Shown here: piece by piece, positions 9,113 through 16,766 of the stretch
Position numbering within the stretch: the first letter of the stretch is position 1
Layout: the number at the start of each line of letters is the position of its first letter
Source: Bacillota bacterium
Lineage (GTDB): Bacteria; Bacillota; Clostridia; Lachnospirales; Lachnospiraceae
Reading direction: 5' to 3'
Length of the DNA stretch: 64,000 nt
NCBI GenBank assembly: GCA_023411215.1
Contig: JAEYOY010000077.1
Coordinates: 1-64,000, forward strand
Notes under the pieces: generated by a model
Seen by the model: the letters and a program-made list of their open reading frames with translations, nothing else
The model's database searches: none
Told to the model about the DNA's origin: nothing
Program-made: the position numbers and the translations under genes

Positions 9113-10492
9113 ATGAAAAATGAAGTTCTTGATGGAATAATGGGCCTGTGCGTAGCAGATGCACTTGGAGTACCTGTTGAATTTAATAGCCGTGAAAAAC
9201 TCAAGGCAAACCCAGTTACAGATATGAGGGCATACGGGACGCACAACCAACCGTCTGGAACATGGTCAGATGATACTAGCATGACTTTATGCCTTCTCGA
9301 TAGCTTTTGTTACGGTCTTGATTATCAGGATGTAATGGAGAAATTTAAATCCTGGCTCACCGAAGGGAAGTACACGCCTCATGGAAAAGTGTTTGACGTA
9401 GGAGTTGCCACAAGACAAGCAATTATGAGATATATCTCTGGAGTAGCGCCATTACAGTGCGGTGGTGAAGGTGAACGTGATAATGGCAATGGATCTCTTA
9501 TGAGAATTCTACCGTTGCTGTTCTACATTCAATCATTGTATGGTACGGACTTTCAGGATGTGGATGAAGCATTTGATATGATCCATCAAGCTTCAGCGTT
9601 AACCCATGCTCATAAGCGAAGCCAAATGGCTTGTGGTATTTATCTTTCAGTAGCATCAATGCTTATTGGTAATATGGACCTAAGTATTGCAGTAGAGATG
9701 GGGATTTACAAAGCTTTTGAGTACTACAAGGGAAAATCGGAGTACGAAACAGAAATTATCCATTATCATCGGCTGGAAGATAAGAACTTCAAAGAAATCA
9801 ATGAGGCAGAAATAAGAAGCAGTGGCTACGTGGTGGATACTCTAGAAGCTGCAATCTGGTGCTTGATTAATACAAAAACATATAAAGACTGTGTTCTTAT
9901 GGCGGTCAATCTTGGAGATGATACGGATACGGTTGCAGCCATTGCAGGAGGATTGGCAGGATTATACTACGGGAGTGAGAATATCCCGGTTGAATGGACT
10001 GCAAAAATTGTGCGGAAAGATTATATTGAAGAGCTTTCGGATAGGCTTCATCGCTCACTGACAAAACGAAGCATTGATAAGCTGCTAGCATTTATTCCTT
10101 ACTTTGAAAACGCAAATGAGAAAAATGCTTGTTCCTGGGGTGGTGGAGAAAAGCTTGGAGAGAATCACTTTTCCATGCCATATCCTATATATGAACAAAC
10201 GTTGGAGGATTTTATCCAAGCAGTAAATTTATCAAATCTAACTTGCTACAACTACCTTGAGGTCATTGAAAAGCATGGTCTACATGGTACGAAAGAAATG
10301 AATACAGCAATAGAACAATCTGACCTTGAGTTGACTCTGGCGGTTTTAACTGGATATATTCGGCAAGAACGATTTTGTGATGGACTGTGGGAGTCGGCGG
10401 TAAAAGACAAGACATTTTTAAAGATTTTGAGAAGACTTGAACGGTTGATGTCTGCAACAAATTGTATTGATGAGGGTGGTGTTGGACAGTGA
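9113..10492 (+). CDS. ADP-ribosylglycohydrolase family protein with C-terminal helical extension
   Basis: 459 residues. Residues 1-320 match the ADP-ribosylglycohydrolase (DraG/ARH) family, which removes ADP-ribose from macromolecules: GIMGLCVADALGVPVEF at the N-terminus, WSDDTSM (metal-binding Asp pair), ERDNGNGSLMRI, and the second metal site GDDTDTVAAIAGGLAG. The last 140 residues form a separate helical domain with YFENAN, AVLTGYIRQERFCDGLW and FLKILRRLERL, resembling the DUF6508 pattern. GGAGGGG sits 7 bases before the ATG. The stop overlaps the next gene's GTG in a GTGA arrangement, so the two are translationally coupled. No ADP-ribosyltransferase partner is visible in the window. Confidence 0.88.
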   Translation: MKNEVLDGIMGLCVADALGVPVEFNSREKLKANPVTDMRAYGTHNQPSGTWSDDTSMTLCLLDSFCYGLDYQDVMEKFKSWLTEGKYTPHGKVFDVGVATRQAIMRYISGVAPLQCGGEGERDNGNGSLMRILPLLFYIQSLYGTDFQDVDEAFDMIHQASALTHAHKRSQMACGIYLSVASMLIGNMDLSIAVEMGIYKAFEYYKGKSEYETEIIHYHRLEDKNFKEINEAEIRSSGYVVDTLEAAIWCLINTKTYKDCVLMAVNLGDDTDTVAAIAGGLAGLYYGSENIPVEWTAKIVRKDYIEELSDRLHRSLTKRSIDKLLAFIPYFENANEKNACSWGGGEKLGENHFSMPYPIYEQTLEDFIQAVNLSNLTCYNYLEVIEKHGLHGTKEMNTAIEQSDLELTLAVLTGYIRQERFCDGLWESAVKDKTFLKILRRLERLMSATNCIDEGGVGQ

Positions 10493-11094
10493 GACTAAAT
10501 ATTGATGTTATTCTGCGAGAAATGGAAAATTTGAAGGAACTTCGAAATGTTAATCTTCTGGATGTTGTCGATCACCTTTCCGATGGGAGCTATAGATTAA
10601 AGGCAAACATCTTTCCGAGTTCAGGGGCAGTTTATGCCTTTTGGTGGACAGGCTCATCCGGACACTTTTTAGCTGAGGACGTTAATCGAATAATTAGATT
10701 CAAAGGGCCAAACGGTAGAAATGTTGATGTAGAATTCTCTGATGATTGGATTAATCAAATTCATGTTGATGGCAAGATTCCCTTATACGTTGGTAAAACA
10801 GCGGACAGCTTACATAAAAGATTAAGCCTTCATTTGCAGCTGAAAACCAAGAGAGGGTTGAGCCTGGGTGAAAAAGCTCTCAGCGAAGAAAGAAAAACAA
10901 CAAGCAATCAGGTAAGGGATAGAATTGAGAGGATGTTCTTGAATGAGGCTGATATTAGAAAATTGATGCTACATAATATTGGGCTTTCATATGTGCTACT
11001 TGATGGGGATATTGAATCTGCAAATAGGTTTTATTTAGAAGACAAAGCGATCGGCGAATTATTGCCCCTTTTTAATATTGACATTGAAAGATAA
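10489..11094 (+). CDS. GIY-YIG nuclease-like protein
   Basis: 201 residues from a GTG that overlaps the previous stop. It contains GIY-YIG hallmarks: AVYAFWW (first strand) and PLYVGKTADSLHKRLSLHL (second strand, with Arg in the helix). A possible catalytic Glu is in FYLEDKAIGELLPLFN near the end. The first strand is separated from the second by an unusually long insertion of about 50 residues (residues 48-98). It is coupled to the ADP-ribosylglycohydrolase gene and is the second GIY-YIG protein in a three-gene run. Function is inferred; the fold call is fairly good. Confidence 0.65.
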   Translation: MRLNIDVILREMENLKELRNVNLLDVVDHLSDGSYRLKANIFPSSGAVYAFWWTGSSGHFLAEDVNRIIRFKGPNGRNVDVEFSDDWINQIHVDGKIPLYVGKTADSLHKRLSLHLQLKTKRGLSLGEKALSEERKTTSNQVRDRIERMFLNEADIRKLMLHNIGLSYVLLDGDIESANRFYLEDKAIGELLPLFNIDIER

Positions 11095-11159
11095 TAAATT
11101 GGTGTCTGGATCCAATTGAGTAGATTATAAATCATGCACAATGAGAGATGCACTGTCCG

Positions 11160-11205
11160 TTTTATTGTACTTGCTGTTTGATACAATATTTATAAGCAAG
11201 AGTAC
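11160..11205 (+). promoter_or_regulatory. Candidate promoter/operator of the CBASS operon
   Basis: A TACAAT -10-like hexamer (11182-11187) lies 44 bases before the HD gene. It is flanked by imperfect inverted arms GTACTTGC (11167-11174) and GCAAGAGTAC (11196-11205). No good -35 element is visible at the proper distance. The arms could be an operator or a coincidence. Confidence 0.25.
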
Positions 11206-11230
11206 GATTTACATGGAAGGATAGTGAGTT

Positions 11231-11806
11231 ATGGAAGATAGCATTAGGAATAGATATGAAGCATTGAAAATGTTAGTAGTAAAGAGGAGATCACAGTTTG
11301 ATAGGCTTATTGATTTTATGGAAAGCGAAACAACTTGGCTAACAGCTCCAGCAAGTACAAAATATCATTTGTGTAAAGAAAGTGGCCTACTTGAGCATTG
11401 TGTCAATGTTGCGGAATCAATGCTGAAAATTCGAAAAGCACTAGCGCCGGATATAAGTGAGGAAAGCTGTGTTATTGTTTCGCTGATCCACGATTTTGGG
11501 AAAGTGGGGATGCCGGGGAACCCTCAATATCTTATAAATGACCCAACCGATAAACAGAAGATGAGTGGACATAAATCGGAACCACCATATCGATTCAATA
11601 AAGATCTAACATATTTGAGCGTTCCTGTGAGAAGTCTTTATCTAGCTGCGAGACATATTGATCTTACCGAACAAGAGGTACAGGCTATTGTTTATCATGA
11701 TGGACAGTATGTAGAGGACAACCGATCAGTTGCAACACACGAAGAACCATTAACATTGCTATTGCAATATGCAGATAGTTGGAGTGGATTTGTGATTGAG
11801 AAATAA
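11231..11806 (+). CDS. HD-domain phosphohydrolase at the head of the CBASS operon
   Basis: 191 residues with the full HD metal-binding set: H56 (LLEHC), the HD doublet H87-D88 (SLIHDFGKVG), further His at 142 and 156, and D182 (QYADSW). HD proteins hydrolyse phosphate esters in nucleotides or nucleic acids. It stands 32 bases before the CD-NTase gene in the same direction, so it is probably cotranscribed with the CBASS genes. An HD hydrolase could degrade the cyclic nucleotide signal, act as an extra effector, or be unrelated cargo. None of these can be settled from sequence. Confidence 0.75.
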   Translation: MEDSIRNRYEALKMLVVKRRSQFDRLIDFMESETTWLTAPASTKYHLCKESGLLEHCVNVAESMLKIRKALAPDISEESCVIVSLIHDFGKVGMPGNPQYLINDPTDKQKMSGHKSEPPYRFNKDLTYLSVPVRSLYLAARHIDLTEQEVQAIVYHDGQYVEDNRSVATHEEPLTLLLQYADSWSGFVIEK

Positions 11807-11838
11807 TTAATCAACATTAGTTGAGAAAGAGGTGTATT

Positions 11839-12900
11839 ATGGCAAAATTGAAGAAAGAGTTCAAAGCGTTTTATAATGACGAAGTAAAGTATTATGCTAA
11901 CAAGGAAATTAGAGACAAGAAAGCTGACTTAAGAGATGACTTTAAGGCTAGTTTTCCATCAAAATTCAAAGATCATTTTGGAGACGATTTTAATTCTTCA
12001 AATATTAGATTTATCGATCAAGGGAGTTATGCAATTGGTACGACAATCAACCATGGCAATAACGCATTTGACATTGATGTTGCAACGATTCTTGAACTTG
12101 ACATTACTAAATACACGAATCCCATTGATATTAAGAAGATAGCAAGGGATGCATTGTCAAATACGAATAGAAATCCGATTATTAAGAAGCCATGTATTAC
12201 AGTGAAATACACAAAGGCTGGCGAAGAAAAATACCATATCGATTTCCCAATATACGCTAGCTGCAATGGAAAGCTATACTTAGCCAGGGGAAATGAGTAT
12301 TCAGGAGAAGAATACCGATATTGGGAAGAAGCAGATCCGGAAGGACTAAACACATACTTTAAAAATGATAATTTACAAATTGAAGGACTAGACCTAAGTG
12401 ATGATGAGAAGGAAAAGCGAAATCAAAAAAGAAGGGTAATCCGGTATTTCAAGTGGTGGAAAGCAGAGAAATATGGCAATTCTCAAAATGATAATGAGGT
12501 GCCGCCGAGTATTGCTTTAACCCTATTAGTTTGTAGCTATTTTCAACATTCTAAAATAGATGGGGAATACAACGATCTGGACTCGCTTTACAAAACAGCA
12601 AATAATATAATCAGTACGATTTTCTATGATGGTTTAAGCGATGATGGGAGAATTGTTAAGAAAGTAAATGAATGTAATTTACCTAAAACTCCGTACTCTG
12701 ATTGTTTATCTAATATGAGGGCATCTGAGAATTACGTCAAAAGGTTTTATGATAGATTAGAATATTTAAAGAATCAACTCAAATTAGCGGTTGACGAATC
12801 TGATGAAAGGAAAGCCGGTGAAGCAGTAAGTAAGGTGTTGGGCGATAAATTTCCACTGCCGGAAAAGGACAAAGCAAATGCGCAAGACAGTTTTGCCTAA
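11839..12900 (+). CDS. CBASS cyclic-oligonucleotide synthase (CD-NTase)
   Basis: 353 residues. CD-NTases make cyclic di- or trinucleotide alarms when phage infection is sensed. The nucleotidyltransferase signature is intact: G62-S63 in DQGSYAIGTT, the Asp pair in FDIDVATIL (D78, D80) and the third Asp in YHIDFPIY (D135). A C-terminal helical OAS1-like region follows, and the tail ends in a flexible Asp/Ala/Lys-rich peptide with terminal Ala, suitable for Cap2-mediated conjugation. The ATG at 11839 (GAGGTG 6-8 bases upstream) is preferred over an in-frame TTG at 11821. It overlaps cap2 by 23 bases. The product nucleotide cannot be predicted here. Confidence 0.9.
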   Translation: MAKLKKEFKAFYNDEVKYYANKEIRDKKADLRDDFKASFPSKFKDHFGDDFNSSNIRFIDQGSYAIGTTINHGNNAFDIDVATILELDITKYTNPIDIKKIARDALSNTNRNPIIKKPCITVKYTKAGEEKYHIDFPIYASCNGKLYLARGNEYSGEEYRYWEEADPEGLNTYFKNDNLQIEGLDLSDDEKEKRNQKRRVIRYFKWWKAEKYGNSQNDNEVPPSIALTLLVCSYFQHSKIDGEYNDLDSLYKTANNIISTIFYDGLSDDGRIVKKVNECNLPKTPYSDCLSNMRASENYVKRFYDRLEYLKNQLKLAVDESDERKAGEAVSKVLGDKFPLPEKDKANAQDSFA

Positions 12901-14551
12901 TAAATATGCACAATATTTAGAGACCTGTAAAAACATCAGAAGCGTACAGACTTTAGAGTCTGGAGATGTTTCGTTTGAAATAGAGGCTAATGGCGAACAA
13001 TACTCGATAATGCTTATGGCATTATCGGATTATAAAATGCCAATAGTTTATTTGTGTAACCCTAAGGAAGGGGAATCCAATAAACCACATCAACTATATA
13101 TAAGAAAGTATGATTTGGTTCATTTGTGCCTTTCTGTAAGGGACGATATCAGCGTCAAGAATAAGGACTATCGTGAAATCCTTGACTATACTTTGGCAAG
13201 AGTATTTATGCTACTGTCATTAAGTGAGCAGGAAGAAGAGAAGGAGTTTAGAAAAGAGTTTCTGTATTTTTGGAATTACATGGCAACAAACAAAGATAAG
13301 GTTGCCATGTATATTGACACTTCAAGTACAGCTAAAAGACTGTGCATTCATCATGATAAAGAAAAAATGATTGTCCTTGATCCGATAATCGAATTAAATT
13401 CCTATTTTTCGAAAAAGTATAGCTTATCCCAAACTGAATGTTTATATATTCCAGTCGTTAATACAAAAGGAATTTTACCTCCACTAAATAATAAACCTTG
13501 GAGTGTAGAAGAGTTACAGTATATTCTAGAGCAGTGCATTAGCGAGACAAATGCTACTCTGATAGAGGAATTTGAAATAAATACAAATAGGGTGTTTGTT
13601 GTGTTTGAAATGAACATTCCGGATACATTACCGATCTCGTTCCTGATAGAAGTTCAATACAATAAATCTACAAGAGGCAATATTTATAGAAAATTAAAGG
13701 ATATAAGGTCAATTACCCATTGGTCAAGTCAACGCTGTGATCATAAGTATTTGTTTAAAAGAATTGGAATTGATATTCGTGATACAAAAAAGAAAGCTTT
13801 AGTAATAGGAGCAGGCAGTCTTGGAAGTTATATAATCAAAGAGATGCCGCAAATAGGATACGAAAGCATAACGATTTACGACAATGATGACTTATCATAT
13901 GAAAATATCATGAGGCATAGGTTAGGAGCTTTATATGCATATTCAAATAAAGCTTTTGCTATGAAATTTGAACTGGAATCGTCATTTCCAAATTTAAAGG
14001 TAGATTACTTTAACAAGAAATTTTGTGAGGATGATATTGTTGAAAAAGACTTAGATAACTTTGACATAATTATTGTTGCTACAGGTGGAACTGATTTTAT
14101 GCTGGGGTTAAACAGAAAGTTCAAGACGATAGGCATTAAGAAACCAGTCCTATTCGCATGGATAGAGGCAATGGGGATTGGTGTACATTCTTTGTTGGTT
14201 GATTATTCCAAGCAAGGTTGCTTCCAGTGTTTATATACGGATTCTGAGATCAATAAAGCTCATTACGCTAAACAAGAACAAGAATACCATAATGTCGGAA
14301 CAGGATGTGGAAGTGTCTTTAATGCATATGGTAACCTCACTTTATTAAAAGGTAGTGCAATGATATTAGAATTGATAATAGCGGCAACACAACAAGGTAA
14401 GCATTTTGACTTAAACCCTCTGTATTCTGTAAGAACTAAGAATATTGTAAAGGATAAAGATTTTGTTATTTCAAGAAGAGATTTTGAAGTAACAAATCAT
14501 TTTTATGTAAGTGAAAGGTGTGAAGTTTGTGGACTACAAGTTCAAGAATAA
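12878..14551 (+). CDS. cap2: CBASS Cap2, fused E2/E1 ubiquitin-like ligase
   Basis: 557 residues. Cap2 links the CD-NTase C-terminus to targets and so primes signalling. The N-terminal E2-like domain has the pattern Pro-His then His-Leu-Cys-Leu (PH 70-71, candidate catalytic C84). The E1/ThiF domain starts near residue 300 with ALVIGAGSLGS (nucleotide-binding loop 311-316), the Asp-Asn-Asp after the next strand, and a zinc site built from C448/C451 and C548/C551. The candidate E1 catalytic Cys is C477 in GTGCGS. It starts inside the CD-NTase gene and overlaps cap3, which is standard type II CBASS order. Confidence 0.88.
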   Translation: MRKTVLPNKYAQYLETCKNIRSVQTLESGDVSFEIEANGEQYSIMLMALSDYKMPIVYLCNPKEGESNKPHQLYIRKYDLVHLCLSVRDDISVKNKDYREILDYTLARVFMLLSLSEQEEEKEFRKEFLYFWNYMATNKDKVAMYIDTSSTAKRLCIHHDKEKMIVLDPIIELNSYFSKKYSLSQTECLYIPVVNTKGILPPLNNKPWSVEELQYILEQCISETNATLIEEFEINTNRVFVVFEMNIPDTLPISFLIEVQYNKSTRGNIYRKLKDIRSITHWSSQRCDHKYLFKRIGIDIRDTKKKALVIGAGSLGSYIIKEMPQIGYESITIYDNDDLSYENIMRHRLGALYAYSNKAFAMKFELESSFPNLKVDYFNKKFCEDDIVEKDLDNFDIIIVATGGTDFMLGLNRKFKTIGIKKPVLFAWIEAMGIGVHSLLVDYSKQGCFQCLYTDSEINKAHYAKQEQEYHNVGTGCGSVFNAYGNLTLLKGSAMILELIIAATQQGKHFDLNPLYSVRTKNIVKDKDFVISRRDFEVTNHFYVSERCEVCGLQVQE

Positions 14552-15008
14552 CGAAACAGAATTATACATCAATGAATCTGTAGTCTGCAAAGTAAATGCC
14601 TATAGGCAGATGAACCGAGAAGATTGCGAAAGTGGTGGACTGCTTATCGGTAGGACCGACATCCATGGTAAAACAAGGATTTATGAGATTACAGAGCCAA
14701 TGAAAAAAGATTTGCGAAATCGATTTGCTTTTAAACGGCTTGATAAAAGACACTTAGAGGAAGTGAAAATTGCTAATGATAGATGCCTTTATTTTAAAGG
14801 GAATTGGCACACACATCCGCAAAGTATACCTACGCCATCGTGGTTAGATGTATTATCATGGAAAAAGGCAATCAAAGAGTCAAAGCCCGGAGAAAGCAAA
14901 CACATATTTTTTATTATCATCGGAACCGAAAAAATTAAAGCTTGGTGCGGAAATATGATGTCAGGTCAGATCGAAGAACTTGAATATCAGAAAGAAGAGG
15001 AGCTATAG
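14529..15008 (+). CDS. cap3: CBASS Cap3, JAB/JAMM isopeptidase
   Basis: 159 residues from GTG 14529, which has GAAAGGTG upstream; an in-frame GTG at 14511 would add six residues but lacks a ribosome binding site. Cap3 cleaves Cap2-made CD-NTase conjugates. The JAMM zinc site is complete: Glu in CESGGLLIG, His-x-His-Pro in NWHTHPQS, then Pro-Ser-x-x-Asp in TPSWLD. It overlaps the end of cap2 and is followed with no gap by the effector ATG at 15009. Confidence 0.88.
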   Translation: MDYKFKNNETELYINESVVCKVNAYRQMNREDCESGGLLIGRTDIHGKTRIYEITEPMKKDLRNRFAFKRLDKRHLEEVKIANDRCLYFKGNWHTHPQSIPTPSWLDVLSWKKAIKESKPGESKHIFFIIIGTEKIKAWCGNMMSGQIEELEYQKEEEL

Positions 15009-16691
15009 ATGCAGTACAGATGGTTACATTTATCAGATTTACATTCGATAAGTTCGGGAATTAAAACTGCGGTTATGAGAGAGTCATTGATAGAAGAGCT
15101 AAAAGATATTAGCAGACAAAACAGATTTGATTTTGTTGTAATTACTGGAGATATAAGTGATAAAAATACTGGATATAATGAAGCTCAAACCTTGATAAAG
15201 AGAATCATCGAAGCTATAAATGTTCCTTTACAAAAGGTTTTTATTATACCCGGTAACCATGATTTGAATAGAAGTGTTCCGGCTGAAAGAGAAGAAATCA
15301 TCAAAAAAGCATGGGAGATTGAATTACTTGATGCCGAGGAAGGACGGTATTATAGCGATTTAAACACAGCGCAGAATGATTTTTTTGACACATATGAAAA
15401 CATATTAGGAAGAAAATACCCTAAAGAGAAAATTCATTTTACAGAGTGTCTAGACGACAATATTTCAATAATTCATCTTAATACTTCTTGGATGTGTTAC
15501 GATTCAGAGAACGAATCTGGCAGGTTACATATTGGTCTTAATAGTTTGTTTGATTGCCTTTCAGATCCGATTTTGAAGACAAAGCCAATTAAGATTGCAA
15601 TTGGGCATCATCGATTAAGTGATTTTAATAGATTTGTCGAATCACACTTAAAGAGTCTATTTAAAACAATGGATATTGATTTATATTTAGGCGGTCACTG
15701 TCATGATGCAACTGTGATATTTGACCCATCAATAAATACAGAGTTCTGTTCTTGCAGGCAAGGAAGAGCAGAAGACAAGAACTATCCTGCAGGGTTTATT
15801 GTTGGCGAAATCAATACAGAGACTGATCAAAGCCATTTCCAATTCTACAATTGGGAAGTCAGCTTAGCAAAATGGACATATGACTATACAGTGAATCCAG
15901 CGAAACATGGAAAATACTATCTTCGCGGAGAAAAATTCACAAAGATACCCGAAATGAACAGAAACATTATTGTGGATTTTAAGCTATATGGGATTCCATT
16001 GGATTACGATATCATAATGAAAACTTTTAATATCGAGAATTCTGCAGTTTACAGGTCTTCTATTCAAAATGTAAGACCAAAATCGACTGAAGAATGGAGT
16101 GCATGCTTGAATGATGTTATTAATATCTATGACAGTATAATAAAGAATTCGAATAAAGTTGTACATATATTTCCAATTGCAGCTATTCCGCTGCTTGTAG
16201 CTTTTGGATACTTGCTCCAAAATGACAATCCCAATATTAACATTTATCAGTATTTTGAAAATGATGATAAATGGGTTTATATCGAGCAAGATGACAATAT
16301 CGAAATTGTATCGGATTTCAAATCGAATGGTTCAAAGCTATTAGCAGTAGCGGTTAATGTAAGTGCGAATGTTGATACTCGTGACATTGAATCGGCACTA
16401 AATGTAGATTTTGACCTTTTATCGATCGGGGTAGACAATCCACGGTTATCATACTTGAATTATTATGCCGATGTACAAAGATTTAAGAAAAAAATAAAGA
16501 ATGAATTAGATAGGATTTATTACAATTACGATGAGATACATCTTTTCATGGCTGCACCAGCAGGGGTATGCATTGAGGTTGGAAGAATAATACGTGAAAA
16601 TATGTACCCAAGTACATTTGTATATAATTTTCAACGTGTGGCTGAAGGAAATCAATATTCAAGAACATTTGATTTAAAAAAGATCCGATAA
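15009..16691 (+). CDS. CBASS effector: calcineurin-like phosphoesterase fused to SAVED-like domain
   Basis: 560 residues, starting directly after the cap3 stop with GAGGAG 7 bases upstream. The N-terminal 270 residues are a metallophosphoesterase with all five motifs: HLSDLH (7-12), TGDISD (D48), PGNHD (81-85), IGHHR and GGHCHD. The C-terminal part, from about 370, looks like a SAVED domain, which binds cyclic oligonucleotides. Its clearest segment, near residues 517-545, has HLFMAAPAGVCIEVGRI, then a Tyr-Asn-Phe strand and a final FDLKK. The inferred action is that cyclic nucleotide bound by SAVED switches on the phosphoesterase against DNA, RNA or nucleotides. The best-known SAVED effectors carry HNH or DUF4297-type nucleases, so this pairing is notable. 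Confidence 0.82.
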   Translation: MQYRWLHLSDLHSISSGIKTAVMRESLIEELKDISRQNRFDFVVITGDISDKNTGYNEAQTLIKRIIEAINVPLQKVFIIPGNHDLNRSVPAEREEIIKKAWEIELLDAEEGRYYSDLNTAQNDFFDTYENILGRKYPKEKIHFTECLDDNISIIHLNTSWMCYDSENESGRLHIGLNSLFDCLSDPILKTKPIKIAIGHHRLSDFNRFVESHLKSLFKTMDIDLYLGGHCHDATVIFDPSINTEFCSCRQGRAEDKNYPAGFIVGEINTETDQSHFQFYNWEVSLAKWTYDYTVNPAKHGKYYLRGEKFTKIPEMNRNIIVDFKLYGIPLDYDIIMKTFNIENSAVYRSSIQNVRPKSTEEWSACLNDVINIYDSIIKNSNKVVHIFPIAAIPLLVAFGYLLQNDNPNINIYQYFENDDKWVYIEQDDNIEIVSDFKSNGSKLLAVAVNVSANVDTRDIESALNVDFDLLSIGVDNPRLSYLNYYADVQRFKKKIKNELDRIYYNYDEIHLFMAAPAGVCIEVGRIIRENMYPSTFVYNFQRVAEGNQYSRTFDLKKIR

Positions 16692-16717
16692 AGGCTGATA
16701 TTTTGGGGGGTATAATT

Positions 16718-16756
16718 AGAAAAGAGCCTTCATGAAACGATTGAAGGCTCTTTTCT
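16718..16756. terminator. Bidirectional intrinsic terminator
   Basis: Perfect 15-bp arms AGAAAAGAGCCTTCA (16718-16732) and its complement (16742-16756) enclose a 9-base loop. The A-rich and T-rich arm ends give a U-tract on either strand. It sits between the convergent CBASS effector and the minus-strand GTPase gene. Confidence 0.85.
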
Positions 16757-16766
16757 GTAACTAAAA

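Noticed and set aside
11821..11838. TTG 11821 as start of the CD-NTase
   Set aside because: The ATG at 11839 has GAGGTG in position, while nothing supports the TTG.
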